Positions 31,405 through 40,109 of a DNA stretch of 64,000 nucleotides are shown one piece after another. Both the position numbers and the translations under genes were made by a program. How positions within the stretch are numbered: the first letter of the stretch is position 1; each line of letters opens with the position of its first letter. The stretch covers positions 1-64,000 of the forward strand of contig NZ_MAXF01000116.1 of NCBI RefSeq assembly GCF_001704635.1. The letters run 5' to 3'. The DNA comes from Streptomyces sparsogenes. Lineage in GTDB: Bacteria > Actinomycetota > Actinomycetes > Streptomycetales > Streptomycetaceae. The notes under the pieces were generated by a model. That model did no database searches. It was not told the origin of the DNA and worked only from the letters and a program-made list of their open reading frames with translations.

Positions 31405-32340
31405 ATGCGTGCCGTAGTCGTCCGTGAGTTCGGCGGCCCCGAGGCCCTGGAGGTGGTGGAGGTGCCCGTCCCGGAGCCGGGCGCCGGGCAGATCCGGATC
31501 CGGGTGGAGGCGGCGGCCGTCAACCCGGTCGACGCGCTGGTGCGCTCCGGCGGCACCGTCCGCAACGGGATGGCGCTGCCGCGCGAGCGGTACGGCATCG
31601 GCTGGGACGCCGCCGGGACCGTCGACGCGCTCGGCGCGGGGGTGACCGGCTTCGCCGTCGGCGACCGGGTCATCGGCATGATCGACCGGCTCGACCTGCC
31701 GCTCGGCGCCTACGCCGAATACGCGCTCCTGGAGGCGGCCGAGACCGCTCCCGCGCCCTCCGGCGCCTCCGCCGCCGAGGCCGCCACCCTCCCCCTCGGC
31801 GCCCTGACCGCCGACCAGGCGCTGGCAGACCTCGCCCTGGAGCGCGGGCGGACGGTGCTGGTCAGCGGCGCGGCGGGCAGCGTGGGCGGGTTCGGGGTGG
31901 CGCTCGCCGCCGAGCGCGGGCTGCGGGTCGTGGCGGTCGCGGGGGAGCGGGACGAGAAGCTCGTACGGGCCCTCGGCGCCGAGCACTTCGTGCCCCGGAG
32001 CGCCGAGGTGGCCCACGCCGTACGCCGGTTGGTCCCCGGAGGCGTGGACGGCGTCCTGGACACGGCCCCGCTCGGCGTCACCGCCCTCGAGGCGCTGCGC
32101 TTCGGCGGCGCCTTCGTCTCGACCGTCCCGGGCGCCGCGCCCGTCCCGCGCCGCCGCACCAGGGTCTCCACCGTGTGGGTGGGCGCCGACGGTGAGCGCC
32201 TGGCCGGGCTGTCCGCCCTGGCGGGCGCGGGCCGACTGCCCCTCAGGGTGGCCGAAACCCTCCCCCTGGACCGCGCCGCCGACGCCCATCGTCGGCTCGC
32301 GGAAGGCGGCCTGCGCGGTCGGCTGGTGCTGCTGCCCTAG
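31405..32340 (+). CDS. NADP-dependent quinone oxidoreductase (MDR family)
   Basis: A 311-aa zinc-independent medium-chain reductase. The start MRAVVVREFGGPEALEVVEV and the catalytic-domain segment AAAVNPVDALVRSGG are typical. The nucleotide-binding motif VLVSGAAGSVGGFGVALA near residue 150 marks NADPH binding. No Cys/His zinc ligands are seen. Members reduce quinones and other electrophilic enones in the cytosol. The divergent HxlR gene and operator suggest induction by quinone-like stress. ATG at 31405 is preceded by gaggagtgag. A hairpin at the stop codon ends transcription. Confidence 0.92.
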   Translation: MRAVVVREFGGPEALEVVEVPVPEPGAGQIRIRVEAAAVNPVDALVRSGGTVRNGMALPRERYGIGWDAAGTVDALGAGVTGFAVGDRVIGMIDRLDLPLGAYAEYALLEAAETAPAPSGASAAEAATLPLGALTADQALADLALERGRTVLVSGAAGSVGGFGVALAAERGLRVVAVAGERDEKLVRALGAEHFVPRSAEVAHAVRRLVPGGVDGVLDTAPLGVTALEALRFGGAFVSTVPGAAPVPRRRTRVSTVWVGADGERLAGLSALAGAGRLPLRVAETLPLDRAADAHRRLAEGGLRGRLVLLP

Positions 32341-32357
32341 GGGAGACACCCCCTAGG
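32336..32357 (+). terminator. Hairpin terminator at the oxidoreductase stop
   Basis: cctagggg (32336-32343) pairs with cccctagg (32350-32357) over a 6-nt loop, beginning inside the last codons of the oxidoreductase gene. The 219-bp gap that follows (32341-32559) holds the promoter region of the PBP gene; I see no gene in it. Confidence 0.65.
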
Positions 32358-32559
32358 AGCCGGCTCCGCCCCTTCCGGACAAAGAAGCCCCCTTCCCGCG
32401 TGTCGCACGTGACTCACGTCGCGGAATATCATTACTGTGACAAACTTTTGGGGCTTCGAGGCGACAGATGTTCGGAAAGCATCATAGGGTCGTGTCGTCT
32501 TCGGGGGGACGGACCATCAGACCTTTGGCCGCGCCCCGCGCGCGGATCGTGGGGGACAC

Positions 32560-34695
32560 GTGCAGGGCAGCAACAACGCCGGGGGCAGGCACCGCCGCAA
32601 GGCACCACGCCGCAGGACACCTTCGTCCCGGCCGTGGTGGGCGCTGCGCCGCTGGGCGATCCGCCGGGTCGAGCTCGACTATCCCCGCGCGGGCCGTCGC
32701 GGCCCGTGGCGATGGCTGCCTTCCTGGCGGCAGATGGCCATGCTGTTCCTCTTCTGCCTCGGCGGCCTGACCGGCGTCCTGAGCTATCTCTACCTGCAGA
32801 CCGACATACCGGACGACCTCAACGACTTCGCCACCCAGCAGGACAACGTCTACTACTGGGCGGACGGCTCCGAAATGGCCCGCACGGGCCCGGTCAACCG
32901 GCAGGAGGTCCCGCTCAAGAAGGTGCCGGAGAAGGTGCAATGGGCGGTGCTCGCCGCCGAGAACTCCAGCTTCTATTCCGACAGCGGAGTGTCCCCCAGC
33001 GGTGTGATGCGCGCCCTGACCCGGATGGTGACGGGCGGTGAGACCCAGGGCGGCTCCACCATCACGCAGCAGTACGTGAAGAACGCCTATTTGAATCAGC
33101 AGCAGACGTTTTCCCGCAAGCTGACCGAGATGTTCATCGCCATCAAGCTCGACGACAAGATGAGCAAGGAGGAGATCCTCGAGAGGTATCTGAACACCAG
33201 CTGGTTCGGCCGCGGCACCTACGGCATCCAGCGGGCCTCCTACGCCTATTACGGCAAGGACGTCTCCGAGCTGAACCCGAGCGAGGGCGCCATGCTGGCG
33301 TCGCTGCTCAAGGGCGCCGGAACCTTCGACCCCGCCATCAGCGCCAAGAACCACCGCCGGGCCGAGGAGCGGTGGAAGTGGGTGCTGGACCGGATGGTCG
33401 ACATCGGCAGGCTCAGCAAGGCCGAGCGGGCCAAGTACACCAAGTTCCCCGAGCCCAAGGCGCCGCCGAAACCCGAGGGACTGACCGGCCAGGTCGGTTA
33501 TCTCGTGGAGACGGCGAGGGCCTATGTGAGTTCCCACACCGAGATCTCCGACGCCGACTTCGACCTGGGCGGCTACCAGATCCACACCACCTTCGAGAAG
33601 TCGAAGGTCAACGAGCTCGCCAAGTCGGTGAAGACGATGCGCGACAGCCTCGACCCGAAGGCGCGCAAGGAGGACCGGTACGTACGGATCGGGGCCGCGT
33701 CCGTCACCCCGGACGGCCGGATCGCCGCGCTCTACGGCGGCCCCGGCTACCTCGAACAGGGCTTCAACGACGCCAACGCCTCCAACGTCCCGGCCGGCAC
33801 CTCCTTCACGCCCTTCGTCTACGCCGCCGCCCTGCGCGACGGCGTACAGCTCAAGCGGGGCGGTCCGCGCACCCCCGTGTCCCCCACCAGCGTCTACGAC
33901 GGCAACGACAAGGTGGCCGTGCGCACGCCCGAGGGCCCGTACTGGGACCGCAGCGGGCAGATCGTACGCGGCACCAACGACGGGCACCGCTCGTTCGGGC
34001 AGGTGACCCTGCGGGACGCGATCGTGCGGTCGATCAACACCCCGATGATCCAGCTCGGCATGGACGTCGGGCTGGACCGGGTGCGCAAGGCGTCCATCGA
34101 CGCGGGCCTGCTGCCCAGCAGCTTCGGCGCCCGGGTGCCCGCCTTCTCGCTCGGCACCGCCACCCCCAGCTCCATCCGCATGGCCAGCGCCTACGGCACC
34201 TTCGCGGCCGGGGGCCGGCACACCCCGCCGTACTCGGTCACCGGGCTCACCCACCGCGGCGAGCGGGTGGCGCTCGAAAAGCAGCCCGCGACCCGGCCGT
34301 TCAGCCCGGAGGTGGCCGCGCAGGTGGACGACGCCCTGCACGGCGCGGTGCGGAGCGGGTCCGCGCAGGCGGCCGCGGTGGTCGGCTCCGATGTGGCGGG
34401 CAAGGCGGGGACCGAGCAGGACAACACCTCCTCGTGGTTCGTGGGCTATACGAAGGACATGTCGACGGCGGTCTCGGTCTCGCGGCTGGATCCGAAGACC
34501 CAGGAGCTGCTGCCCCTGGACGGGCTGGGCGGATCCGGCGCCACCGGGAGCACCGGAACCCCCGGGGCCACCGGGACCCCGGGGAACTCCGGGACGTCGG
34601 GGGCCACCGGGGACGACGCCGGCTGGGGCGCCGGGACCCCCTACGCCCTCGAGATCTGGACGCGCTACATGAAGGCCGTCACTTCGTCTTCGTGA
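32560..34695 (+). CDS. Class A-type penicillin-binding protein with degenerate transpeptidase site
   Basis: A 711-aa membrane-bound cell-wall synthase. The basic cytosolic start is followed by one helix (MAMLFLFCLGGLTGVLSYLYL). The GT51 glycosyltransferase domain (about residues 100-290) is intact: LAAENSSFYSDSGVS with Glu134, GGSTITQQYVKNAYLNQQQ and RKLTEMFIAIKLD. The C-terminal transpeptidase fold is altered. The SxxK box reads GTSFTPF (Thr414 and Thr417 where Ser and Lys belong), and KTG reads KAGT (615-618). SxN is kept (Ser491-Asn493). Transpeptidation is therefore unlikely. The C-terminus has a collagen-like Gly-x-x run. GTG at 32560 has gggggac upstream. The end overlaps the convergent CE4 gene by 17 bp. 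Confidence 0.9.
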   Translation: MQGSNNAGGRHRRKAPRRRTPSSRPWWALRRWAIRRVELDYPRAGRRGPWRWLPSWRQMAMLFLFCLGGLTGVLSYLYLQTDIPDDLNDFATQQDNVYYWADGSEMARTGPVNRQEVPLKKVPEKVQWAVLAAENSSFYSDSGVSPSGVMRALTRMVTGGETQGGSTITQQYVKNAYLNQQQTFSRKLTEMFIAIKLDDKMSKEEILERYLNTSWFGRGTYGIQRASYAYYGKDVSELNPSEGAMLASLLKGAGTFDPAISAKNHRRAEERWKWVLDRMVDIGRLSKAERAKYTKFPEPKAPPKPEGLTGQVGYLVETARAYVSSHTEISDADFDLGGYQIHTTFEKSKVNELAKSVKTMRDSLDPKARKEDRYVRIGAASVTPDGRIAALYGGPGYLEQGFNDANASNVPAGTSFTPFVYAAALRDGVQLKRGGPRTPVSPTSVYDGNDKVAVRTPEGPYWDRSGQIVRGTNDGHRSFGQVTLRDAIVRSINTPMIQLGMDVGLDRVRKASIDAGLLPSSFGARVPAFSLGTATPSSIRMASAYGTFAAGGRHTPPYSVTGLTHRGERVALEKQPATRPFSPEVAAQVDDALHGAVRSGSAQAAAVVGSDVAGKAGTEQDNTSSWFVGYTKDMSTAVSVSRLDPKTQELLPLDGLGGSGATGSTGTPGATGTPGNSGTSGATGDDAGWGAGTPYALEIWTRYMKAVTSSS

Positions 34696-36001
34696 AGGTG
34701 GCCCAGTCGGGCGCCTCGGCCGGGTCCAGCGTGCGCAGCTTCTCCAGGACCTTCGGATCCTGGGCGTCCAGCCAGTCCGCGAGCTGCTTGAACGACACGC
34801 ACTCGACGCCCTGGCGGCGGCAGACGCTCTTCATCACGTCCTCGATGGCCTGCATGTAGATGCCGCCGTTCCAGGTCTCGAAGTGATTGCCGATGAACAG
34901 CGGCGCCCGGCTGCCGTTGTAGACGCGCTCGAAGCCGTTGAGATAGCCGTCCCGGGTCAGTTGCTCCCACTCCGGGTACTTCGCCGGGTCGCCCTCGGTG
35001 CTGTCGCCCGACTGGTGGTAGAGGAAGTTGAAGTCCATCGAGAGGACCTGCTTCTCGCTGTGCGGGTACGGCACCAGCTGGAGCGGGAAGTTCCAGATCC
35101 CGTCGATCTTGGAGGGCCAGATCTGGAAGTCACCGGGCGAGCTGGCGTCGTACCGCCACCCCATCGACTTGATGACCGGGATGAGGTTCTTCTGCCCCTC
35201 CAGGCACGGCGCCCGGCCGCCCACCAGCTCCACGTCGTAGTCGAAGGGCAGCGGGTCGAGGTCGGTGAAGCCGGTGTTGGTCTTCCAGTTCTTCACGAAC
35301 GAGTACGCCTGCTCGGTCTCGCTCTTCCACTCCTCGGTGCTCCAGTCCTCACCGCCCTTCGGGCCGCAGAAGTGGCCGTTGAAGTGCGAGCCGATCTCGT
35401 TGCCCTCCAGCCACGCCCCGCGCAGCTGCTCCAGCGTCTCCCTGATGTGCTCGTCGGTCGGGAAGGAGATCGCCGCCGAGCCGCGCTTGTGCTGGGGCGG
35501 CTGGTAGAGGTCGCTCTTCGACTTGGGCAGCAGATACATGCCGCTCAGGAAGAACGTCATCGTGGCGTCGTTCTCCTTGGCGACCTGGCGGAAGTGGGAG
35601 AAGAGATGGTCGTCGTTCTCCAGCGCGCCGTCCCAGGAGAAGACCACGAACTGCGGCGGCTTCTCCCCGGGCTTCAGCTTCCTGATCTTGAGCTGGTGGG
35701 GCTGCGGCCCGGTGTACGAGGTGGAGCCGTCCCCGAGCACCTTGACCTTGCCGTCCCAGTCGGCGTACTTCTCCTTCCGCTTCTTCGTGGCGGGGGTGTC
35801 CCGGCCCGACGCGGGGGCCGCGCCGCCCGCCGGGGTCTTCCCCAGGGGAGAGCCGTCCGCCTCCCCGCCCGAGGGCAGGACGGCCAGCAGCACGGCGACG
35901 ACGACCGCCACGGCCACCAGCGCCCCCACCGGCCCCGTCACGCCGTAGGCGTTCCTCGGCGTCCGCGCCTTCCAAGCCTTCAAGGTCTTCAGCACCTGCA
36001 C
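34679..36001 (-). CDS. Membrane-anchored CE4-like polysaccharide deacetylase
   Basis: A 440-aa protein with an N-terminal membrane helix (GALVAVAVVVAVLLAVLPSG, near residue 30-45) and an extracytoplasmic catalytic domain. CE4 motifs are recognisable though divergent: motif 1 as FVVFSWDGALENDD, motif 2 as NEIGSHFNGHF (His-x3-His metal pair) and motif 3 as GGRAPCLEG. The C-terminal part includes APLFIGNHFETWNGG. It probably removes acetyl groups from peptidoglycan or another surface glycan. GTG at 36001 has GGGAG 9 nt upstream; a TTG at 36028 is less likely. Its location beside the PBP gene and convergent overlap with it fit a cell-wall role. Confidence 0.8.
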   Translation of the reverse strand: MQVLKTLKAWKARTPRNAYGVTGPVGALVAVAVVVAVLLAVLPSGGEADGSPLGKTPAGGAAPASGRDTPATKKRKEKYADWDGKVKVLGDGSTSYTGPQPHQLKIRKLKPGEKPPQFVVFSWDGALENDDHLFSHFRQVAKENDATMTFFLSGMYLLPKSKSDLYQPPQHKRGSAAISFPTDEHIRETLEQLRGAWLEGNEIGSHFNGHFCGPKGGEDWSTEEWKSETEQAYSFVKNWKTNTGFTDLDPLPFDYDVELVGGRAPCLEGQKNLIPVIKSMGWRYDASSPGDFQIWPSKIDGIWNFPLQLVPYPHSEKQVLSMDFNFLYHQSGDSTEGDPAKYPEWEQLTRDGYLNGFERVYNGSRAPLFIGNHFETWNGGIYMQAIEDVMKSVCRRQGVECVSFKQLADWLDAQDPKVLEKLRTLDPAEAPDWATFTKTK

Positions 36002-36225
36002 GGGTCCCGCTCCCTGGAGGAAGTACAAACGTACGGCCCACCAGTATCACTGAAGAATTACCTTCTCTTCACACGGATCCCGCATCAACTGGCCAACGAC
36101 AGACGGCCCGTCGCAGGCCCGACGGGCACGCCCCCGCGCGCGGGGTGACGCGCCGCGCCGCCCGTCCCGCGATGCGGCGGCGCCGGTCCTGGGTGATGCT
36201 GGATGAACACGTCGAGAGGCACCGG

Positions 36226-37350
36226 ATGCGTACCACCGGACTGACATCCCGCACGCTGACCGCCCTCCGCGCCAGGCGTCCCTACCCGGCGGTCACCATC
36301 ACCCTGCCCACCCACCGCCGCGAGCCCTACCGCGCCGAGGACACCGTCCGCCTGCGCAACCTCGTCGCCGAGGCCAAGCACCGCCTGGAGGCGGATCCGG
36401 ACGTCCCCCGCGAGGCCCGCTACGACATCGGCGAGCAGCTCGACCGGGCCCTGGCGGACGTGGACCTGCGCTACGCCCTGGACTCGCTGGTGATTCTGGC
36501 GGCGAAGGGCGAGTACGAGGTGTGGACCCTGTCGAGGACGGCGCCCGAGCGCCTCGTCTTCAGCGACACCTTCCTGACCCGCAACCTCGTCGCGGCGCGC
36601 GAGCGGACCCGCCCGTACTGGGTGCTGGCGGTCGCCGTGGACCGTACGACGCTGTGGGGCGGCAGCGACGGCACGCTCCAGGAGGAGCGCGCCGCGGGAT
36701 TCCCCCTGATGCCCGAGCCGGCGTTCAACCAGGACGTCGAGCGCAAGGAGCGGATCGGCGACGTCCCCGGCCCGTACGACGACGAGGGCACCCACACCTA
36801 TCTGCGGCAGGTCGACACCGCCCTGGACTCCCTGCTGGCCACCGACCCCCGCCCGCTCCACCTCGTCGGCCTCGCGCCCGCGCTGAGCCTCCTGGAGGAG
36901 GTGGGCTCGGCGAACAAGGCGGCCGTCAGCAAGGTCACCAAGGGCGGGCTGACCAACGGCCCCGCCCGCGCGCTCGCCGACGCGCTGCGCCCGGCCCTGG
37001 CGGAGCAGACGGCGCGGCACACCGAGCGCGTCCTCGAGCGCATCGGCCAGGCGCAGGGCCGCCGCGCCTTCGCCGCCGGGCTGGAGGAGATCTGGCAGGT
37101 CGGCAAGGAAGGCCGGATCGAGCTGCTCGCCGTCGAGGAGCACTACCAGCGGACCGTGCGGGTCACCGGCGAGCACCTGACCCCGGTCGACCCCGAGGAG
37201 ACCTCCCCCGCCGAACTGGGCACGGCGGTGCTCGAGGACATCGTGGACGAGATCATCGAGACCACGCTGGACCGGGGCGGGGAGGTCGCCTTCGTCCCGG
37301 ACGACTCCCTGGACGCCCACGAGCGCATCGCGGCGGTCCTGAGGTTCTGA
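36226..37350 (+). CDS. baeRF3-type (eRF1-like fold) protein
   Basis: A 374-aa cytosolic protein of the bacterial archaeo-eukaryotic release-factor-like group. It shows the N-terminal ALRARRPYPAVTITLPTHRR, the central DSLVILAAKGEYEVW strand and a C-terminal domain with a long helical segment (VLERIGQAQGRRAFAAGLEE IWQVG, split here) and TTLDRGGEVAFVPDDSLDAH. Members of this family are suspected to act on ribosomes but the function is unproven. ATG at 36226 is chosen because GAGAGG lies 6-7 nt upstream; an in-frame ATG at 36145 would add a basic stretch. It stands alone and is convergent with the Pth2-like gene. Confidence 0.8.
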   Translation: MRTTGLTSRTLTALRARRPYPAVTITLPTHRREPYRAEDTVRLRNLVAEAKHRLEADPDVPREARYDIGEQLDRALADVDLRYALDSLVILAAKGEYEVWTLSRTAPERLVFSDTFLTRNLVAARERTRPYWVLAVAVDRTTLWGGSDGTLQEERAAGFPLMPEPAFNQDVERKERIGDVPGPYDDEGTHTYLRQVDTALDSLLATDPRPLHLVGLAPALSLLEEVGSANKAAVSKVTKGGLTNGPARALADALRPALAEQTARHTERVLERIGQAQGRRAFAAGLEEIWQVGKEGRIELLAVEEHYQRTVRVTGEHLTPVDPEETSPAELGTAVLEDIVDEIIETTLDRGGEVAFVPDDSLDAHERIAAVLRF

Positions 37351-37429
37351 CGGGCCCCTGACGAGCGCCCCGCGCGGCCCGGCGGCCCCGCGGAGGGCGC
37401 GGCCGGCCCCGCCCGCGTAGCTCCGGGGG

Positions 37430-38239
37430 TCAGCCCCGCCCGCGCAGCGCCGGATGGTCCGCGACGACCGTGCAGGAACCGGGCGCGATCTCGGTGTACC
37501 CCGCGTCGCGCACTACCGGCAGGCCGCTCGCGACCAGCCGGGCCCAGCGCTCGGCCGACGGGGTGCGCACCGACAGCGGGAAGCCCGCCGCGCGCCAGGC
37601 CGCGCGGGCCGCGCCGTCCAGCTCCCACCACGCGAGCTGCGCGCCGTGCCCGGCCTGCGCCATCGCCTTGCCCGCCGACATGGTGACCTCCGGGTTCAGC
37701 CACAGCACCGGCGCGGTGAGGTCCGGCGCGGGCGGCGGCCCGGGGTCGTCCAGGTCGGTGCCCGAGACCTGGAGCTTGGCCAGCTCCTTCGGCCAGCCGT
37801 CGAGCGGCACCGGCGGGAACACCCGCACCTCGGCCGCCGACCCGGCGCCATCCGCGGCCCGGCCGGTGAGCGTGATGCCCGGCAGCGCCTCGGCGCGCCG
37901 CCACTCCGCGCCCCGCGCCCGCCGCACGACCTTGCGGATCCGGGCGTCCTGCCAGCTCCGTACGGCCTCCGTCCACGTGCCGTCCGGCGCCGTCGCCCGC
38001 TCGTCCGACAGCAGGACCAGCACGGCCCGCGCCGCGGTCTCCATCGCGTCCGTACGGGCCGGCGGCGCGGCCTTCTCGATGCGCACCACCAGCGGCAGCA
38101 CGAACTGCGGCGCGGCGTCCCGGTCGATCTCCGAGTGCCGGAACGGGCTGCTGGGGGCTCGGCCGTCGTGGCCGTTGCCGTTGTCGTCGCCGGGACGCGT
38201 GGGGGAGCGGGTGTCGGGGCTGGTGTCGGAGCTGGTCAC
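37430..38239 (-). CDS. Peptidyl-tRNA hydrolase (Pth2-like) family protein
   Basis: A 269-aa protein. After a disordered Ser/Pro/Asp-rich start, a conserved region QFVLPLVVRIEKAAPPAR is followed by a C-terminal Pth2-type fold: WLNPEVTMSAGKAMAQAGHGAQLAWWE near residues 185-210 holds the Lys and Ala-Gly-His pattern of Pth2, and TEIAPGSCTVVADHP near the end matches its last strands. Pth2 releases tRNA from stalled peptidyl-tRNA; actual activity in this extended actinobacterial form is untested. GTG at 38239 is used. It is divergent from the ABC gene with 67 bp between. Confidence 0.8.
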   Translation of the reverse strand: MTSSDTSPDTRSPTRPGDDNGNGHDGRAPSSPFRHSEIDRDAAPQFVLPLVVRIEKAAPPARTDAMETAARAVLVLLSDERATAPDGTWTEAVRSWQDARIRKVVRRARGAEWRRAEALPGITLTGRAADGAGSAAEVRVFPPVPLDGWPKELAKLQVSGTDLDDPGPPPAPDLTAPVLWLNPEVTMSAGKAMAQAGHGAQLAWWELDGAARAAWRAAGFPLSVRTPSAERWARLVASGLPVVRDAGYTEIAPGSCTVVADHPALRGRG

Positions 38240-38306
38240 GCGCCCCAGTGTGCCACCGCGCACACCCGCGCCCCGGGACGGCGTTGACCGCATAGGCTCA
38301 ACGGTC

Positions 38307-40031
38307 ATGAGACTGCATGGCGTTGGTCGCCGCTACGGCTTGCGCGGGGCCTGGGTGCTGCGCGGCGTCGACCTCGATGTGCGGCCGGGCTCCCTGACCC
38401 GCGTGACGGGGGGCAACGGCAGCGGCAAGTCCACCCTGCTGCGGATGCTCGCCGGCATCGACGCCCCCACCACCGGCCGGATCACCGGCCGGCCGCGGAC
38501 CGCGTACGTGCCCGAGCGCTTCCCGGCGGAACTGCCCTTCACCGCCCTCGGCTACCTCACCCACCTCGGCCGCCTGCACGGCCTCCGCCGCGCCGCGGCC
38601 GCGCGCGAGGCCCTGGAGTGGCTGGAGCGGTTCGGCGCGGACGGCCACGCGCACACCCCGCTCGCCGAGCTGTCCAAGGGCACCAGCCAGAAGGTCGCCG
38701 TCGCCCAGGCCCTGCTGGCCGCCCCCGGCCTCCTGGTCCTCGACGAGGCGTGGACCGGCCTCGACCAGACCTCCCGCGGCACCCTGGACCAGGCGGTCCT
38801 CGCCCGCGTCGCCGACGGCGGCGCCGTCGTCTTCGTCGACCACGACCCACGCCGCCTGGCCGACGCCGCCGACGAGGTCCTGCGCGTCGCGGACACGCGG
38901 CTCGTGCGGGAGCGGGGCGGCGCCTCCGCGGGGCCGCCGTTCCCCGCCGCCTCCACGGCCTCCGGCCCGTACGGACCCGGGAAGCCCGCGCCCGCCGCCG
39001 CGCCCGGGCCCCGCGTCCGCGTGGATTCCGAGGGGCCGCCCGGGGCCTCGCTGCCGACCGACCTGCCGGGCGCCCCCGTGGCAGTGCCGGGCGCTCCGGC
39101 CGACGTGCCGGGCGCCCCGGTCGGTGCCGGCCCCGTCGTACGGCTGACCGTCGGCGCCGCCCACTCCGACGCGCTGCTGCGCGCGCTCCTCACCGCCCGG
39201 CCGCCGTGGCACATCCGGGCGGTGACGCCCGTACCGGCCGAGGCGGAGCAGCGGGCCCCGGGGCCCGCCCCGGACCGGGCGGACGCGGAACAGGAGGATC
39301 GGGCGGGCCGGGGTGGGCCGGGCGGCGAGTCGGGTTCCCGGCCGCTGCCGGCCGGGCGCGCGCTGCCCGCCCTGCTGCGCTACCAGGCCGCGCTGCTGGC
39401 CCGCTCGCAGCGCTGGGTGCCGCCGGTCGTCCTGTACGGGGCGTTCATGGCCGTCGGCGTGATGGCGGGGCAGCCGATCCTCGACTCCTTCGGCTACGCC
39501 GCGGCCGCCCTGCTCCCCGTCGCGGCCTGGCTGGTGCGGGTGTGCGTCGGCAACGAGCCGCCCGCGGCGCGCAACTGCGCCGCCGCGGCGGCCGGCCCCG
39601 CGCGGGTCCATCTGAGCTCCGTGCTCACCGGGCTGTGCGCGGCGGCCGGGCTGGGCGTGGTGGGGGCGGTGTTCATCGCCTTGATCAGCGACCCGAAGAC
39701 CTCGGACCAGCGGATCGCCGTCCCCCTCCCCGAGGCCACGGCCGCCGGGCTGCTCGCGGCCCTCGCCTGCGCCCTGCTGGGCGCGGCGGTGGGCGCGCTG
39801 TTCAGCCGGCCGCTGCTGCTCAGCACGGGCTGGGGCATCCAGGCCACCGCGCTGGCCTCGCTGCTGGTGCTGGTCACCGACGCGTCGCCGGCGAACGCCG
39901 CCGTGTCCGACCTGGTCAGCGGCTCGCACACGGGCACGGTGACGCTGCCCCTGCTGCCGCTCGCCCTGACCGGCGCGGTCGCCGCGGGGGCGACCGCGCT
40001 GGCCTGTGCGCTCAGCTCACGGCGGTCCTGA
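38307..40031 (+). CDS. ABC transporter, ATPase fused to membrane domain
   Basis: A 574-aa single-gene ABC transporter. Residues 1-205 are the ATPase: Walker A TGGNGSGKST near residue 38, signature LSKGTSQKVAVAQALL near 122-135, Walker B LLVLDEAWTGLD near 145 and H-loop VVFVDHDPRRLADA. The signature has Ser-Lys-Gly rather than Ser-Gly-Gly. Residues 210-350 form a Pro/Gly-rich disordered linker containing a heptad-like repeat (VPGAPAD, VPGAPVG). The last 220 residues hold about six membrane helices (VVLYGAFMAVGVMAGQP, LLSTGWGIQATALASLLVLV). Export is likely and the substrate is unknown. ATG at 38307; a much longer frame upstream is antisense to the Pth2-like gene. Confidence 0.85.
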   Translation: MRLHGVGRRYGLRGAWVLRGVDLDVRPGSLTRVTGGNGSGKSTLLRMLAGIDAPTTGRITGRPRTAYVPERFPAELPFTALGYLTHLGRLHGLRRAAAAREALEWLERFGADGHAHTPLAELSKGTSQKVAVAQALLAAPGLLVLDEAWTGLDQTSRGTLDQAVLARVADGGAVVFVDHDPRRLADAADEVLRVADTRLVRERGGASAGPPFPAASTASGPYGPGKPAPAAAPGPRVRVDSEGPPGASLPTDLPGAPVAVPGAPADVPGAPVGAGPVVRLTVGAAHSDALLRALLTARPPWHIRAVTPVPAEAEQRAPGPAPDRADAEQEDRAGRGGPGGESGSRPLPAGRALPALLRYQAALLARSQRWVPPVVLYGAFMAVGVMAGQPILDSFGYAAAALLPVAAWLVRVCVGNEPPAARNCAAAAAGPARVHLSSVLTGLCAAAGLGVVGAVFIALISDPKTSDQRIAVPLPEATAAGLLAALACALLGAAVGALFSRPLLLSTGWGIQATALASLLVLVTDASPANAAVSDLVSGSHTGTVTLPLLPLALTGAVAAGATALACALSSRRS

Positions 40032-40095
40032 TCACGGAGTTCCCGATCAAGGAGTTCCCGATCACCGAGGTCTGATCACGGCGGTCCTGACCGCC
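40017..40095. repeat. Duplicated 15-mer and hairpin after the ABC gene
   Basis: tcacggcggtcctga occurs at the ABC gene stop codon (40017-40031) and again at 40076-40090. Between the copies, ggagttcccgatca is itself tandemly duplicated. The second copy ends in a 6-bp hairpin, ggcggt-cctg-accgcc (40080-40095), that may terminate the transcript. Confidence 0.6.
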
Positions 40096-40109
40096 TCAGT
40101 GGACGGAAC

